In this document: piece after piece, positions 6,746 to 14,690 of the stretch | Layout of the letters: each line of letters begins with the position of its first letter | How positions within the stretch are numbered: position 1 is the stretch's first letter | Assembly: GCA_903851135.1 (NCBI GenBank) | Contig: CAINNK010000028.1 | Span: 1-42,144, forward strand | Reading direction: 5' to 3' | From: an uncultured bacterium | GTDB lineage: Bacteria > Patescibacteriota > Minisyncoccia > Moranbacterales > GWC2-37-73 | DNA length: 42,144 bases | Position numbers and translations under genes: made by a program | The notes under the pieces: model-generated | Told to the model about the DNA's origin: nothing | Seen by the model: the letters and a program-made list of their open reading frames with translations, nothing else | Database searches by the model: none

Positions 6746-7507
6746 TTATCCAATTAGAGAAACAATTTTCAAAAATTCATTTGGAATCAAACTTTCGCGG
6801 CCAACCAGCACACCGTCCATTTGCGGTTCGACGCAAACCTGAGCAACATTCTTGGAATTAACTGAACCGCCATAAAGAATTCTCACTTTCTCAGCCGCAG
6901 AGGCTCCATACTTTTCGACCAATAATTTCCTGATGGTTATCTTCACTTCCAAAATTTCGTCGCTAGTCGGGATTGCGTCGCTGCCAACAGCCCAAATCGG
7001 TTCATAGGCAAAAACAATCTCAGTTATTTTAGAAATCGGAACGTCACTCAGGCTTTGATTGAGTTGCGCCATGATTACTTCAGCCGTTTCCCCGTTTTTT
7101 CTTTCAGTTTGTGATTCACCAATGCAAACAATTGGAATTAGATTGTCTTTAAGCGCTGATTTTATCTTCGCATTGATGTCTTCGTTGCTCTCTGCAAAAT
7201 ATTTTCGTCTCTCACTGTGACCAATGATGGCATATTTACAACCGATATTTTTCACCATAAGCGAAGAAATTTCACCCGTAAAAGACCCTCGCTCTTCCCA
7301 AAAAATATTCTGAGCGCCAACAAAGATGTTTTCCTGCGCTAGTGTTTCGACAAATTTTTCCAAATGGACGGCCGGCGGACAAAGTACAATTTCAGCAGAA
7401 TTTTTGGCTTTTTTTTCAAAATCTCGCTGAAAGGATTCCAAATAGCGATCACGCTCAGCGACGGTTAGAAGGTTCATCTTAAGATTTCCCACGACTAATT
7501 TTTTCAT
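6746..7507 (-). CDS. tpiA: Triose-phosphate isomerase
   Basis: Interconverts dihydroxyacetone phosphate and glyceraldehyde 3-phosphate in glycolysis. Catalytic marks are all present: GNLKMN with Lys10, IIGHSERR (catalytic His), AYEPIWAVG (catalytic Glu, then the flexible loop) and YGGSV phosphate site. 253 residues, normal length. The start ATG at 7505-7507 is fixed by Lys10. Remarkably, the first 11 codons are repeated twice in the 178 bp upstream in exact 89-nt steps, so expression may be controlled through those units. fba follows downstream. Confidence 0.97.
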   Translation of the reverse strand: MKKLVVGNLKMNLLTVAERDRYLESFQRDFEKKAKNSAEIVLCPPAVHLEKFVETLAQENIFVGAQNIFWEERGSFTGEISSLMVKNIGCKYAIIGHSERRKYFAESNEDINAKIKSALKDNLIPIVCIGESQTERKNGETAEVIMAQLNQSLSDVPISKITEIVFAYEPIWAVGSDAIPTSDEILEVKITIRKLLVEKYGASAAEKVRILYGGSVNSKNVAQVCVEPQMDGVLVGRESLIPNEFLKIVSLIG

Positions 7508-7596
7508 ATATTTCTAAGTTAATTGGAAAGGTTTCAACCAAAGGTTGATCAGCCTCTGGCTGACATTTTTAAATTCCCAACAATTATTTTTTGCAT
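7508..7596 (-). repeat. 89-nt unit B: tpiA-start mimic plus twin hairpins
   Basis: It begins with an ATG at 7594-7596 and reads MQKIIVGNLKMSARG then TGA, copying the tpiA N-terminus with silent or conservative changes (for example LK as TTA AAA against CTT AAG). Next come two perfect adjacent stem-loops: TCAGCC/GGCTGA (7549-7563) and TCAACC/GGTTGA (7534-7548). A 26-nt A+T-rich linker then ends exactly at the real tpiA ATG. The micro-ORF stop lies in the first hairpin. It could be a translated leader or an old tandem-duplication product. Confidence 0.85.
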
Positions 7597-7685
7597 ATTA
7601 TTATAAATATTTTAGGAGAGTTTCGGCCCGAGGCCGATCAGCCTTGGGCTGACATCTTAAGATTTCCAACAACTAGTTTTGACAT
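7597..7685 (-). repeat. 89-nt unit A: second tpiA-start mimic plus twin hairpins
   Basis: Same architecture as unit B and exactly the same length. The ATG at 7683-7685 opens MSKLVVGNLKMSAQG then TGA. Hairpin one is TCAGCC/GGCTGA (7638-7652). Hairpin two is TCGGCC/GGCCGA (7623-7637), where unit B has TCAACC/GGTTGA, so both sides of the stem changed together. A 26-nt linker follows. The unit starts 4 nt after the stop of the MazG-like gene, so it would be reached by translating ribosomes. Confidence 0.85.
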
Positions 7686-7689
7686 AAAT

Positions 7690-8007
7690 TTATATTTCGT
7701 TAATTTTATTTTCAATTTCATCCATCGTCGCAGTAAAAAACTTCTCTACATCAACCCCATATTTTTCTGACAAAACAAGCACGCACCATAAACAATCAGC
7801 AAGTTCATGACCAATTTTTTCATCAACATTCTCACCCTCACGAATCCCTTCTTTCATCATTACAAGTTTTGCCAAATCTCCAACATCTCCAACGAAACCC
7901 TGCATGATGTCTGAATTATTCCAAGCCCTACCATATTTTTTGGTTTCATTGATAGCATATTTTTCACGAATCTCCAAAGCTCTCTTACTAAGTTCTTTTA
8001 TATCCAT
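7690..8007 (-). CDS. MazG-like nucleotide pyrophosphohydrolase
   Basis: A 105-residue all-alpha protein with MazG-superfamily features: GDVGDLAKLVMM and later GHELADCLWCVLVLSEKYGVDVE, giving the paired acidic helices that bind magnesium and nucleoside triphosphates. It probably removes non-canonical NTPs. The start is the ATG at 8005-8007 (MDIKELSKRA). The frame is open 59 codons further upstream, but that part is antisense to the neighbouring membrane gene. It lies 8 bp after that gene and directly before the tandem tpiA leader units, so co-transcription with tpiA is likely. Confidence 0.85.
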   Translation of the reverse strand: MDIKELSKRALEIREKYAINETKKYGRAWNNSDIMQGFVGDVGDLAKLVMMKEGIREGENVDEKIGHELADCLWCVLVLSEKYGVDVEKFFTATMDEIENKINEI

Positions 8008-8015
8008 AATGTTAT

Positions 8016-8495
8016 TTAAAAATAAATCACTAAGCCAGTCACAATTAATCCAGAAACAATGGTTCCGACCAACAAAAGTGGCAAGGATTTTTTCAGTGGA
8101 ATCCCAAACACAAAAGCCGCCAGCGCCCCAGTCATCCCACCCAAAAGCGGAATCGGAGTGGCAGCCAAAATGAAAATCGCCCACTCGCCATACTTTTCCA
8201 TCTTGCCTCCCGCTCTTTTGCGAGTATGTTCAAACAGCCAAGCAAAAAACTTTTCAAAAATCGGGATGTATTTGGAAAGCAGCTTTGCAATCGGATCCAA
8301 AAGCAGCACGATAATAGCCATCGAAAAAAAAGTTCCAGCCACAGAATAAAGCAGTGCCACTGTCGGCGATAAGCCATAGACCTTGATCGCCAAAGGAATT
8401 GAAGCGCGCAGCTCCGTGATTGGAATCAGGGCAATCAAAAATGTTGCCAGTTCTTTCGGAAAACTCGCGAAGAAATTAATAATCAAATTGTGCAT
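8016..8495 (-). CDS. Small multidrug-export-type membrane protein (COG2426 family)
   Basis: 159 residues with about four hydrophobic segments. The family pattern is visible: ATFLIALIPITELRASIPLAI near the N-terminus, then AILAATPIPLLGGMTGALAAF-like glycine/proline motifs near residue 120 and a C-terminal hydrophobic helix. The family is annotated as putative small multidrug exporters and resembles DedA-type half-membrane loops; its substrate is unknown. The start is the ATG at 8493-8495 (MHNLIINFF). The in-frame sequence upstream consists of CAGTAAT/CTAGCAA spacer words. It is followed 8 bp later by the MazG-like gene. Confidence 0.8.
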   Translation of the reverse strand: MHNLIINFFASFPKELATFLIALIPITELRASIPLAIKVYGLSPTVALLYSVAGTFFSMAIIVLLLDPIAKLLSKYIPIFEKFFAWLFEHTRKRAGGKMEKYGEWAIFILAATPIPLLGGMTGALAAFVFGIPLKKSLPLLLVGTIVSGLIVTGLVIYF

Positions 8496-8504
8496 AATTA
8501 TAGT

Positions 8505-8540
8505 AACTAGCAACCAGTAATCAGTAACTAGCAATTTATA
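8505..8540. repeat. CAGTAAT/TAGCAA word spacer
   Basis: Repeated AGTAACTAGCAA and CAGTAATCAGTAA words lie between galT and the exporter gene. The same CAGTAATCAG vocabulary appears before rplB, rplD and rplC. Confidence 0.6.
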
Positions 8541-8562
8541 TGGAAATTATTTTTTAAAATTT

Positions 8563-9624
8563 CTAATCCTTTATCTGTTTTCGCAGAAACTTCGCAGCCA
8601 CTTCCGGTTGGATAGTGGAAATTTCAATACCGGTTTCCAATTCAAAACCAGCCCAAGTTGCAGTGTGCGGCAGAATTTCAATGTGCCAATGAAAATGCGG
8701 ATAGTCCTTGCCATCACAGGGCGAAGTGTGAATATAAAAATTGTACGGAGGATCATTTAAGGCAGTGTAAATAGCGTTAAGACTCTTACTGAAAACTTCG
8801 GCCAATTTAACTTTCTCTGCATCCGTGATACGCTCAAAATATGGGCTGTGTTTTTTGGGCACAATCCAAACTTCAAAAGCCGCCCGAGAAGCAAAAGGAC
8901 AAAAAGCGACAAAATCATCGTTTTCGAACACCACTCTTTTTTCAAAATCACTTTCATATTCACTTATCACACAGTAAACACATTGCTGATTGCCCTTGTG
9001 ATATAGCTGCGCGCCATCCAATTCCAATTTCACATAAGGTGAAACAACTGGAATAGCAATGATTTGGGAGTGAGGATGTGGAATAGACGCACCAACTTCT
9101 CTGCCATGGTTGTGAAAAATTGCAATATAATTGACATTTTTCTTGTTCATCAAATCAAGATAACGATCCTGAAAAGCATCAAAGACTTCAGCCACTTCCA
9201 AAACATCCATTAAGGCCAGTTGTTTGTAATGATCTCTAGTCACTACAATTTCATGAAACCCAACTCCCGGCATGGAAAAATATGGTCCTTCAGAAATAGC
9301 ACGCGCGCTTGTCGCTGACGAGACTGCTGGAAATTTGTTTGGAAAAACTCGCAATGACCACTGCCCATCATTATCAGCATAAATCAAAACATCCTTTTCC
9401 TGACCACTAGCCACTGGATCTTCAAAAAGACAATGCTCAATGCCCTTGTCATCCTTGACTCGCTCAAAATGAGCGAAATCGTCTGGACGCTTAGCCCTGC
9501 CAGTTGCAATCAAAACCCAATCACCAGAAGCAATATCTTGTCGCAATTCGGAAATCTGATTTTCTTTTTCTTGATTTTCTTTTCCGAATTTTTCTCCGGA
9601 TTTTTTATTGATGTTTATTTGCAT
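8563..9624 (-). CDS. galT: Galactose-1-phosphate uridylyltransferase (HIT superfamily)
   Basis: Leloir-pathway enzyme that exchanges UMP between UDP-glucose and galactose 1-phosphate. The active-site HPHSQ (nucleophilic His) is near residue 182. Other family marks are NHGREVGASIPHPHSQ, a CVYC zinc-type pair near residue 216, VPKKHSPYFE and the closing PHFHWHIEILPH. The N-terminus has ELRQDIASGDWVLIATGRAKRPDDF, typical of bacterial GalT. 353 residues from the ATG at 9622-9624; a GTG lies one codon upstream. Related ADP-glucose phosphorylases share the motif, so the exact sugar is inferred. Confidence 0.93.
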   Translation of the reverse strand: MQININKKSGEKFGKENQEKENQISELRQDIASGDWVLIATGRAKRPDDFAHFERVKDDKGIEHCLFEDPVASGQEKDVLIYADNDGQWSLRVFPNKFPAVSSATSARAISEGPYFSMPGVGFHEIVVTRDHYKQLALMDVLEVAEVFDAFQDRYLDLMNKKNVNYIAIFHNHGREVGASIPHPHSQIIAIPVVSPYVKLELDGAQLYHKGNQQCVYCVISEYESDFEKRVVFENDDFVAFCPFASRAAFEVWIVPKKHSPYFERITDAEKVKLAEVFSKSLNAIYTALNDPPYNFYIHTSPCDGKDYPHFHWHIEILPHTATWAGFELETGIEISTIQPEVAAKFLRKQIKD

Positions 9625-9654
9625 CACTTTGAACAGGTCATAGGAATTAGAATC

Positions 9655-9731
9655 TAGGTTGTAGAAAATTCCTACCGCCCATAAACTATTGCCAAATACC
9701 TATTTTTATATTTTGTATTTTCTACTACCTA
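9655..9731. repeat. Inverted repeat upstream of galT
   Basis: TAGGTTGTAGAAAAT at 9655-9669 faces ATTTTCTACTACCTA at 9717-9731, matching at 14 of 15 positions, with a 47-nt A+T-rich loop. It fills most of the galT-glycosyltransferase spacer. Confidence 0.7.
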
Positions 9732-9744
9732 ATTAATATCCGAG

Positions 9745-10500
9745 CTATTTTATTTTCTTAATGTTGTATTTTCCAGCAATAAGCCTGCCCTTGGTTTTAA
9801 ACAAATCAATCAAAACCTGAATGAAACCATTAGGCCCAGTCAAGCTCACGGTTGAACCTTCTTCATTTAGCCACCTAACCGGTACTTGCACAACTTTAAA
9901 GCCAAGCGCCTTGGCGAGGACAATGAGTTCAAAATCAAAACCAAAACGATCAACTACCATGCGCTTAGCAACTTCATGGGCAGCCTTACCAGTAAGCATC
10001 TTAAATCCACATTGAGTATCAGGGAAATTCCAAAGCCCTAAAACAATTCTAATAATCCAGTTGCCACCTTCTCCCATAATTTCACGATGCTTAGGCTGAT
10101 GAATTTGAATAAAAGCACCTTTTATCTTGCGAGAACCAATCACCACATCAGCACCTTTTTCAAACTCAGGCAAAAATTTCTCCACGTGCGTGATTGAAGT
10201 TGAGCCGTCCGCATCCAAGAAAACCACGTATTGCCCCTTGGTCTCAAGCAAGCCCTGACGAACAACGTAGCCTTTGCCATGATTTTCCTTATTATTAATC
10301 ACTCTCAAGTTTTTCACTTGGCTGGCATAATTTTGCGCAACTTCAGCAGTATTGTCGGGAGAACCGTCAACTACCACGATAATTTCATATTCAAAGTTTT
10401 TTCCACTTAAAAAACTCTCAATTTCCAGTAAATTATTTCCGATACGCTCTTGTTCCCTATAAGCAGGAATCACAACTGACAAATATGGTTTATTTTCCAT
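9745..10500 (-). CDS. Family 2 glycosyltransferase, dolichyl-phosphate glucosyltransferase-like
   Basis: GT-A fold transferase with SVVIPAYREQERI at the start, IIVVVDGSPDNT (nucleotide-binding Asp), NHGKGYVVRQGL and the metal-binding FLDADGS. It then has TQCGFKMLTGKAA and a VPVRWLNEEGSTVS acceptor-site motif. This order resembles ALG5-type enzymes that move a sugar from a nucleotide sugar onto a polyprenyl phosphate. No membrane helix is evident in its 251 residues, so it is a cytosolic or peripheral form. It probably serves surface glycan synthesis, fitting with adjacent galT. The start is the ATG at 10498-10500. Confidence 0.9.
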   Translation of the reverse strand: MENKPYLSVVIPAYREQERIGNNLLEIESFLSGKNFEYEIIVVVDGSPDNTAEVAQNYASQVKNLRVINNKENHGKGYVVRQGLLETKGQYVVFLDADGSTSITHVEKFLPEFEKGADVVIGSRKIKGAFIQIHQPKHREIMGEGGNWIIRIVLGLWNFPDTQCGFKMLTGKAAHEVAKRMVVDRFGFDFELIVLAKALGFKVVQVPVRWLNEEGSTVSLTGPNGFIQVLIDLFKTKGRLIAGKYNIKKIK

Positions 10501-10530
10501 CTGAATTTATATTATTTATTACATGTTTCA

Positions 10531-10539
10531 ATTATAGCA
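10531..10539 (-). promoter_or_regulatory. Extended -10 promoter for the glycosyltransferase
   Basis: TGCTATAAT on the - strand about 30 bp upstream of the start. No good -35 box is visible, as expected for an extended -10 promoter. Confidence 0.5.
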
Positions 10540-10628
10540 TAGGATTAAAATATGCCTAGGACTAAAAATAGCTTATCAGGCTTTGGCTTCTTAGGAGTTA
10601 AACCACTCAGAAGCTGAAAAGCTAATGC

Positions 10629-11063
10629 CTAAAAAGCTGACCCATCCAGCCAACCTTGCAGAATAATCCTGGCCGCTTCTTGATCATCAAACTGAGCAAT
10701 ATTTTTGCCGCCTCGCAATTTGAGATTTTCGTGAGCCATTTTGGTTGAAAACATTTCATCAAAAAATTCAACTTGAACTTTATATCTGTTTTCAATTTCT
10801 TTGCCAAAAATTATTTTCTCCTCATTACCATCCAAATCCTTATCATGTCGAGTTGCTCCTATGATAATTTTAACAATATTTTTCTGACTAATAATTTCTG
10901 CTAGTTTGACATAAAAATCCTTGTCATTCCTGAGCGTATCAAAAGCAAAAGCCATTCTAGTTTCGCCGTCCGCAATTGCCAAACCAATTTTTGAGCGCCC
11001 GAAATCTAATCCCAAAAAAGAGCTTAACTGAGGCATATTTTCATTATCCATTGACTTAGACAT
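10629..11063 (-). CDS. ruvX: RuvX/YqgF-type Holliday junction resolvase-like protein
   Basis: RNase H-fold protein of 144 residues. FLGLDFGRSKIGLAIAD carries the first catalytic Asp. IIIGATRHDKDLDGNEE is the second strand region (a divergent form of the usual GLP motif). The C-terminal DDQEAARIILQGWLDG gives the closing acidic pair. In E. coli the family processes pre-16S rRNA; resolvase activity is claimed by homology. It begins MSKSMDNENM, with alternative ATGs at residues 5 and 10. Its start region overlaps the promoter of the divergent membrane gene. Confidence 0.87.
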   Translation of the reverse strand: MSKSMDNENMPQLSSFLGLDFGRSKIGLAIADGETRMAFAFDTLRNDKDFYVKLAEIISQKNIVKIIIGATRHDKDLDGNEEKIIFGKEIENRYKVQVEFFDEMFSTKMAHENLKLRGGKNIAQFDDQEAARIILQGWLDGSAF

Positions 11064-11077
11064 AATTATGATATAAT
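11051..11077 (+). promoter_or_regulatory. Promoter for the small membrane gene
   Basis: TTGACT at 11051-11056 with TATAAT at 11072-11077 (15-bp spacer), or TAATAT at 11074-11079 (17 bp). It overlaps the ruvX start on the opposite strand, so firing of one could interfere with the other. Confidence 0.6.
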
Positions 11078-11139
11078 ATAAATTGTTGTTATACGTAGTA
11101 TATCACATTTTCCAAAAACGTTGTTTAAAAAAAGAAAAA

Positions 11140-11400
11140 ATGACAAAAACAAAGAAGCCTTCAAAATTGACCGCGCCACTACTTTCAGGATTAATTGTGA
11201 CACTATTTCTGTCAGCAATCATTCACACCTTATTCAGAATTTATTTTCCAACCATACAATTATTTGCGTGGTTTAACTTCGTTGGTCCCTATTTGTGGTC
11301 ATCAGCAATTTTTTCTCTCGGTTTCCTCTTGCCAATTATTGCTAGTGCCACTAACAACAGACAAGCAGTAGAGATTACAGAAACCGAAAAAATATACTAA
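11140..11400 (+). CDS. Small two-helix membrane protein
   Basis: 86 residues: a basic N-terminus (MTKTKKPSKL), a first hydrophobic segment at about 11-28 (LLSGLIVTLFLSAIIHTLF), a second at about 47-67 and a polar acidic tail. I do not recognise a family. I chose the ATG at 11140 after AAAGAAAAA; the frame is open 19 codons further upstream without a good start. It is the only + strand gene between hypF and rpmB, has its own promoter and ends in a strong terminator, so it is a single-gene unit. Confidence 0.65.
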   Translation: MTKTKKPSKLTAPLLSGLIVTLFLSAIIHTLFRIYFPTIQLFAWFNFVGPYLWSSAIFSLGFLLPIIASATNNRQAVEITETEKIY

Positions 11401-11413
11401 GCAACTAAAATCT

Positions 11414-11460
11414 AAGTCACGAAATAAATGATACTAAATCAAATATTTCGTGACTTTTGA
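11414..11460 (+). terminator. Intrinsic terminator of the small membrane gene
   Basis: 13-bp perfect stem, AAGTCACGAAATA (11414-11426) with TATTTCGTGACTT (11444-11456), 17-nt loop, followed by TTGATTTT-like sequence 14 nt after the stop. Confidence 0.75.
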
Positions 11461-11471
11461 ATTTTTAAAAT

Positions 11472-11510
11472 ACCCCCTTCCAAAAATGGATCTTGCGGGG
11501 TCTTTTTTTA
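11472..11510. terminator. Second, convergent terminator between the membrane gene and map
   Basis: ACCCC (11472-11476) pairs with GGGGT (11497-11501), followed on + by CTTTTTTTAT. Read on the - strand after map, the stem is followed by ATTTTAAAAATT. It probably works in both directions between convergent genes. Confidence 0.6.
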
Positions 11511-11540
11511 TCCAAAAATATATTTTTCTAACTTATTCAA

Positions 11541-12305
11541 TCACTGCGTTAAAATTTCAACGCCATTTTTAGTTATCAAGATTGTGTTTTCATAGTGCGC
11601 ACTAAGTGAGCCGTCGGCAGTTTCAAAAACCCAACCATCACTACCAAGAACCGTTTTAAAATCACCAGTATTAACCATTGGTTCCAGCGCCAGTGTCATT
11701 CCAGCCTTCAACTGCAAATCTCGAAAACCTTTTTCAAAATAATTCGGAACTTGTGGATCTTCATGCAGATGTTGCCCAATGCCATGCCCCACCAAATTTC
11801 TCACCACCGAAAATCCCGCTGTCACCGCAACTTTTTCAGCAGCTTTAGAATAATCGCTAAGCATTTTTCCTTCTTTCAATTCTTTGATTCCCTTCCAAAA
11901 TGCCTGCTGCGTAGCCTGAATTAGCGTACTTGCCTGCTGGGAAATCTCACCCACCGCGAAAGTTCGAGCCATGTCGGAAAAAAATCCATCTATTTCCAAG
12001 CCAATATCAACCTTAAAAATATCCCCATCCTTAAGGACCCTTTCGCTGCTTGGAATACCATGCACAATTTCATTATTGATTGAAGCGCAAATAGTTGCCG
12101 GAAAAGGATTTTTACCACCGCCATATCCCTTGAAAGCAGGTCTTCCGCCGCGCTCCAAAATGAGTCTTTCAGCAAGTTCGTCAATTTGCAAAGTTGTGAC
12201 GCCAGGCTTGATTTTTTTTTCTAGACAGCTCATAACCTCAGCCAGCTTTTTACCAGCCTGCCGCATCGTCGCTATTTCAGATTCAGTTTTGATGTGAATA
12301 GACAT
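11541..12305 (-). CDS. map: Type I methionine aminopeptidase
   Basis: Removes the initiator methionine from new proteins at the ribosome. The dinuclear metal ligands can be read in order: VDIGLEIDG (first Asp), SDMARTF (second Asp), NLVGHGIGQHLHE (His), LALEPM (Glu) and HYENTILI (Glu). 254 residues, the short type I form without an N-terminal zinc extension. It follows adk and secY downstream of the spc cluster as in many bacteria, but with a 303-bp repeat-rich spacer after adk. Confidence 0.97.
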   Translation of the reverse strand: MSIHIKTESEIATMRQAGKKLAEVMSCLEKKIKPGVTTLQIDELAERLILERGGRPAFKGYGGGKNPFPATICASINNEIVHGIPSSERVLKDGDIFKVDIGLEIDGFFSDMARTFAVGEISQQASTLIQATQQAFWKGIKELKEGKMLSDYSKAAEKVAVTAGFSVVRNLVGHGIGQHLHEDPQVPNYFEKGFRDLQLKAGMTLALEPMVNTGDFKTVLGSDGWVFETADGSLSAHYENTILITKNGVEILTQ

Positions 12306-12608
12306 AAATTATCCAAAGATACAATAATCGAAAAAATAATTTCTAATTTCAAATAAAGGGTATTAAAAGCCCATGGCAAGCCCTGAAGCCTGCGGGCTCA
12401 CGAGGCAAGCCTTGAGGTTTTAAACCTTTTGGTATCGTCGCTCGCTGCGAAATGAAAGTACTCTTTCATTTCTCTCGCTTTGCTAGATAATAAAGTTTCG
12501 AATCTTAAATCCTAATTTTTGACATTTGGATTTTAGTTTTTATTAGTCATTGGAAATTTAGATTTTGGATTTTTCTCGATATTTATTTCTTGTATCTTGT
12601 TTGTTTTT
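12306..12608. other. 303-bp gene-free spacer between adk and map
   Basis: No gene is supported. It contains the palindrome AGGTTTTAAACCT (12415-12427) and a perfect 10-bp hairpin, GAAATGAAAG/CTTTCATTTC (12449-12472, 4-nt loop), flanked by CGCTCGC and CTCTCGC words. The part next to adk (about 12495-12600) is low-complexity TTTGGATTT/AATTTAGATTT words. No clear promoter for map was found here. Confidence 0.6.
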
Positions 12609-13256
12609 TTAAATTTTTTCAAGTTGCTTTATAATATCACTGAAAACTTCTTCTACGCCGCGATTTCCATCAACTTCAATTAGGATTTCTTTTTTTCGAT
12701 ATTCTTCGATAACTGGAACAGTGACTTCATAGAAAGTCTTGAGACGTTTAGCAATGCCATCTGGGGTGTCGTCACCACGTTGAGCTATCATACCGCCACA
12801 TGTTGGGCATTTTTCGCCACTGTGCGCGATGTGCTTTCCAATCACGAAATGTCTGAAGCATAAGGTACACATATAGCGCTTAGTTATCCTAGCGACCGAT
12901 TCAGCGTATGGCAGTGTTATGTAAATTGCTTTTTCTATTGGGCGTTTTTCAGCTCTCATTAAAGCTTCAATTGGTTGAATTTGACCTATTGTGCGAGGTG
13001 CACTATCAAGAATAACTCCCTTATCATCAGAAACTTTTTCCAGATAATGTTTCAAAACATCCACAGTTATTTCATCCGGAATCATCTCCTTGTGCTCATT
13101 TAAGTCTTTTATTTTAATTCCCAAGGGAGAACTTTCTCTAGCAATATCACGAAAAATCTGTCCCGTTTCAATGTGTGACAGATTAAATTGCTCAGCTAAT
13201 TTTTCCGCCTGGGTTCCCTTCCCACTGCCTTGTGGACCAAAGATGATGATGTTCAT
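12609..13256 (-). CDS. adk: Adenylate kinase
   Basis: Converts AMP and ATP to two ADP. The P-loop GPQGSGKGT is at residues 7-15, followed by the AMP-binding HIETGQIFR. LDSAPRT replaces the usual LDGFPRT. The lid carries a zinc-type four-cysteine site, CTLC and CPTC around residues 130-155, then RGDDTPDGIAKRL. 215 residues, normal for the long-lid form. It lies between secY and map, as in many S10-spc clusters. Confidence 0.95.
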   Translation of the reverse strand: MNIIIFGPQGSGKGTQAEKLAEQFNLSHIETGQIFRDIARESSPLGIKIKDLNEHKEMIPDEITVDVLKHYLEKVSDDKGVILDSAPRTIGQIQPIEALMRAEKRPIEKAIYITLPYAESVARITKRYMCTLCFRHFVIGKHIAHSGEKCPTCGGMIAQRGDDTPDGIAKRLKTFYEVTVPVIEEYRKKEILIEVDGNRGVEEVFSDIIKQLEKI

Positions 13257-13263
13257 TAAACAG

Positions 13264-13326
13264 CTTTTAGCTTCATTAGCTTTTAGCTTTTAGCAGCTAT
13301 AAGCTAAAAGCTAACAACTATAAGCT
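13264..13326. repeat. TTAGCTTTTAGC word spacer between secY and adk
   Basis: AGCTTTTAGC words in the left half face AGCTAAAAGCTAA in the right half, making an imperfect inverted repeat that fills the whole 74-bp spacer. The spacer on the other side of secY (14609-14695) uses the same TTAGCTTTTTAGCTT/AGCTAAGAAGCT vocabulary. Confidence 0.7.
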
Positions 13327-13330
13327 AGTT

Positions 13331-14602
13331 TTAAAATCCCTCGTAGTCTCTCATTACCAGCTGACCTTCAATTTGTTTGATTGTTTCAATAACAACCGAA
13401 ACAACAATCAAAATACCTGTTCCACCGATGCGCAAGGTTTGGATACTAGTTAACCCTTGAATGATAAATGGCAGCACTGCAATAGCGCCTAAAAATAGCG
13501 CGCCAGCCAAGGTTATTCTGTTCATGATTTTGTATAAATAATCTGCCGTCGTTTTCCCTGGACGAATACCAGGGATATAGCCACCTTGTTTTTGCAAATT
13601 CTCGGAAATTTTCACTGGATCAAAAACAACCGCCGTGTAAAAATAGGTAAACAAAACAATCAAAACAAAGTACATGCTTGCGTAAAAAAATTGATTCTGA
13701 AACAAATTATTAACACTGGTTGCAACCGCCGCCACGTGCTGATTACTAACTTTCATGAGAAAAGTTGCAATCATCCCAGGAAAAAGCATAATTGACATAG
13801 CAAAAATAATCGGAATAACACCGGCTTGATTGACGCGCAATGGCAGATGAGAAGAAGCTCCGCCATAGGTATTGTCCCCATGTACCCGTTTTGCATAGGA
13901 AACCGCAATATTACGCTGTCCTTCTGTCACCAAAACCACCCCGGCAATGGTCACTAGCATAACAGCCAGAATAATCGCATAAGTAAAAAATTGAGATGAA
14001 TCGAAAGTCAAAAAAAGTTTCGAGAGTGAAGAAGGCAAACTACTAACAATACCAGCAAAGATAATCAAGGAAACGCCATTACCAATTCCCTTTTCAGTGA
14101 TAAGCTCGCCTAACCACATCAGAAAGATTGTTCCGGTAGTGGCAATCAACACAAGCACTGCCATGTCGAAAGGCGACAAAACTCCGATTACATTTTGCGA
14201 CCTCAACAAAGTCACCAAGCCAAAAGTTTGCATGATTGCAAGTGGAACTGTAAGCCACCGCGTCCACATATTGAATTTCTGTCGACCAGCCTCGCCTTCT
14301 TCTTTGTATATTTGTTCAATGCTAGGAACAATCATGGTCAGCAGCTGCATGATAATAGAAGCTGTAATATAGGGACCTACTCCTAACATCACGATTGAAA
14401 TATTTGTTAAGCCTCCACCGGAAAAAACATTAAGCATGCCTAGCAATTGATTGCCTTCAAAAAGTCTCCGAAGCTGCTCACTATCAACCCCAGGAAGTGG
14501 AATATTAGCTGCGATGCGAAAAACAATAAGAACTCCCAAGATGAAAAGTATCTTATTGCGGAGTTCTCTTATTTTGAAAATTTGGGTTATTTTTTCGAAC
14601 AT
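13331..14602 (-). CDS. secY: Protein translocase subunit SecY
   Basis: Channel subunit of the Sec translocon in the cytoplasmic membrane. The N-terminus FKIRELRNKILFILGVLIVFRIAANIPLPGVD and the LGVGPYITASIIMQLLT plug/helix region are diagnostic. GKTTADYLYKIMNRITLAGALFL and the GGTGILIVVSVVIETI.QIE..L C-terminal helices complete the fold. About ten membrane segments can be read in 423 residues. It follows rplO as the last spc-type gene before adk. Confidence 0.97.
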   Translation of the reverse strand: MFEKITQIFKIRELRNKILFILGVLIVFRIAANIPLPGVDSEQLRRLFEGNQLLGMLNVFSGGGLTNISIVMLGVGPYITASIIMQLLTMIVPSIEQIYKEEGEAGRQKFNMWTRWLTVPLAIMQTFGLVTLLRSQNVIGVLSPFDMAVLVLIATTGTIFLMWLGELITEKGIGNGVSLIIFAGIVSSLPSSLSKLFLTFDSSQFFTYAIILAVMLVTIAGVVLVTEGQRNIAVSYAKRVHGDNTYGGASSHLPLRVNQAGVIPIIFAMSIMLFPGMIATFLMKVSNQHVAAVATSVNNLFQNQFFYASMYFVLIVLFTYFYTAVVFDPVKISENLQKQGGYIPGIRPGKTTADYLYKIMNRITLAGALFLGAIAVLPFIIQGLTSIQTLRIGGTGILIVVSVVIETIKQIEGQLVMRDYEGF

Positions 14603-14690
14603 AGAAATAGCTTTTTAGATATTAGCTTTTTAGCTTTCAGGAGATCCAAACGTTTTGGCACTTCTTTTCTAAAGCCGAGAAGCTAAGAAG

